Below, one piece after another: positions 4,419 to 5,108 of a stretch of DNA of 5,108 bases. Position 1 is the first letter of the stretch, and every line of letters starts with the position of its first letter. The notes below the pieces were generated by a model. It did no database searches and had not been told where the DNA came from. It saw nothing but the letters and a program-made list of their open reading frames with translations. The DNA is from Deltaproteobacteria bacterium (GTDB taxonomy: Bacteria > Desulfobacterota > Dissulfuribacteria > Dissulfuribacterales > S140-46), in contig WFVQ01000120.1 of NCBI GenBank assembly GCA_015491585.1, positions 1 to 5,108 of the forward strand. Reading direction: 5' to 3'. Made by a program: the position numbers and the translations under genes.

Positions 4419-5108
4419 ATGGGACGCCATGCCTTGATCCTGGCTGGCGGTTGCGGCAGGCGGCTGTGGCCATACAGCAGGATGGCTGCCCCTAAGCAGT
4501 TTCTCGAGTTCGGTCAAGGGGCCAGCCTGTTCAGACAGGCCTGGGAGCGGGCCCGGGACGTGGTGGGAGAGGCAGGCATCTGGGTGGTGCTCAGGCCTGA
4601 AAATGTGGATTTGGCGCAGGAACAGGTGCCAGAGTTGGACATGAGCCGTGTCTTCATAGAACCTGTTCCAAGGGGTACAGCCGCTGCCGCCGCGTTTGGG
4701 GTCCACTGCATCGGAATGCAGGACAGCAGGGCGTTGATCTGGCTCGTGCCTTCTGACCATTTCGTGGGAGGGCGCGAGGAGTTTTTGAACATAGCCTCCC
4801 TGGGCTTTCAGGCAGCCGATCAGTACGAGGGGGTAGTGCTGGTGGGTATCGAGCCAAAGAGGCCGGAGACTCAGTATGGTTACATAAAGGCGGGCGGTAG
4901 ATGGGGAGCCGATACCCCGTTCCTCCACGTGGCGAGGTTCAGTGAAAAGCCCGACGGGCAGACGGCGGCCCGTTATTTGGAAGAGGGGGGGTGGTTCTGG
5001 AACAGCGGGATGTTTTTCTTCTCCTGTGCCTCCTTTGAGGCGGTCATGTCCAGACATGTCCCACAGGTCATGGAGCGGGTTCGAGGGATGGGCTGCACCT
5101 CCTCCTGG
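4419..5108 (+). CDS. manC: Mannose-1-phosphate guanylyltransferase (GDP-mannose pyrophosphorylase), 3' end outside window
   Basis: The 230 visible residues form most of a sugar-nucleotide pyrophosphorylase. The family makes GDP-mannose from mannose-1-phosphate and GTP for polysaccharide, LPS or glycan synthesis. Motifs in order are the nucleotide-binding signature LAGGCGRRLWPYSR (8-21), PKQF (25-28) with the catalytic-type lysine, EPVPRGTAAA (81-90, usually EPxGRNTA), VPSDH (110-114), GIEPKRPETQYGYI (143-156), SEKPD (175-179) and the sugar-binding WNSGMF (194-199). RLWPxSR with WNSGMF distinguishes mannose-1-phosphate enzymes from glucose-1-phosphate ones. The ATG at 4419 follows rsmE by 2 nt, and its SD GGGAGG (4408-4413) lies at the end of rsmE. 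The window end leaves open whether this is a short enzyme of about 350 aa or a fusion with a C-terminal phosphomannose isomerase cupin (about 470 aa). The symbol is by family. Confidence 0.93.
   Translation, partial: MGRHALILAGGCGRRLWPYSRMAAPKQFLEFGQGASLFRQAWERARDVVGEAGIWVVLRPENVDLAQEQVPELDMSRVFIEPVPRGTAAAAAFGVHCIGMQDSRALIWLVPSDHFVGGREEFLNIASLGFQAADQYEGVVLVGIEPKRPETQYGYIKAGGRWGADTPFLHVARFSEKPDGQTAARYLEEGGWFWNSGMFFFSCASFEAVMSRHVPQVMERVRGMGCTSSW

Noticed and set aside
1..5108. CRISPR arrays, tRNA or rRNA genes, insertion sequences, attachment sites
   Set aside because: I saw no spaced repeat array, cloverleaf-like sequence, transposase frame or terminal inverted repeats on either strand.

Overview
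The window looks like chromosomal DNA from a Gram-negative bacterium. Coding DNA is GC-rich and Shine-Dalgarno (SD) sequences are strong. Two products have Sec signal peptides, which implies a periplasm or secretion. The sensor kinase is NtrB/ZraS-like and there is a near-consensus sigma-54 promoter. These traits suit Desulfobacterota or another former-deltaproteobacterial lineage, but that placement is an impression and no marker here proves it.

Layout: two transcription units diverge from an AT-rich control region at about 2523-2795. Leftward (minus strand), in order of transcription, are a 98-aa secreted peptide with 11 cysteines and no acidic residues (2226-2522), a 149-aa secreted beta-rich protein with a CMCDPTG tail (1760-2209), a membrane histidine kinase (229-about 1794) and a response regulator cut by the window edge (1-219). 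The genes are 16 nt apart, overlapping by about 35 nt, and 9 nt apart, so this is very probably one operon. Rightward (plus strand) are prmA (2796-3674), rsmE (3664-4416, 11-nt overlap) and a manC-like sugar nucleotidyltransferase (4419-5108, cut by the edge). These form a tight housekeeping operon that methylates ribosomal protein L11 and 16S rRNA and makes GDP-mannose.

The control region reads like a textbook sigma-54 promoter for the leftward operon. A -24/-12 element lies at 2560-2575, a perfect match to the IHF consensus with a flanking A/T tract at 2603-2615, and CGAC/GTCG-type direct and inverted repeats at 2631-2670 where an enhancer-binding activator would sit. A TATAAT -10 box at 2718-2723 probably serves prmA.

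The most interesting part is the leftward operon. It has the logic of ZraP-ZraS-ZraR envelope stress systems: a periplasmic protein, a sensor kinase and a regulator under sigma-54 control. Here the effector position is held by a strongly basic cysteine-rich peptide and a small secreted protein, neither of which I recognise as a named family. A metal-binding or thiol-redox envelope response is the working hypothesis, inferred from cysteine content and context only.
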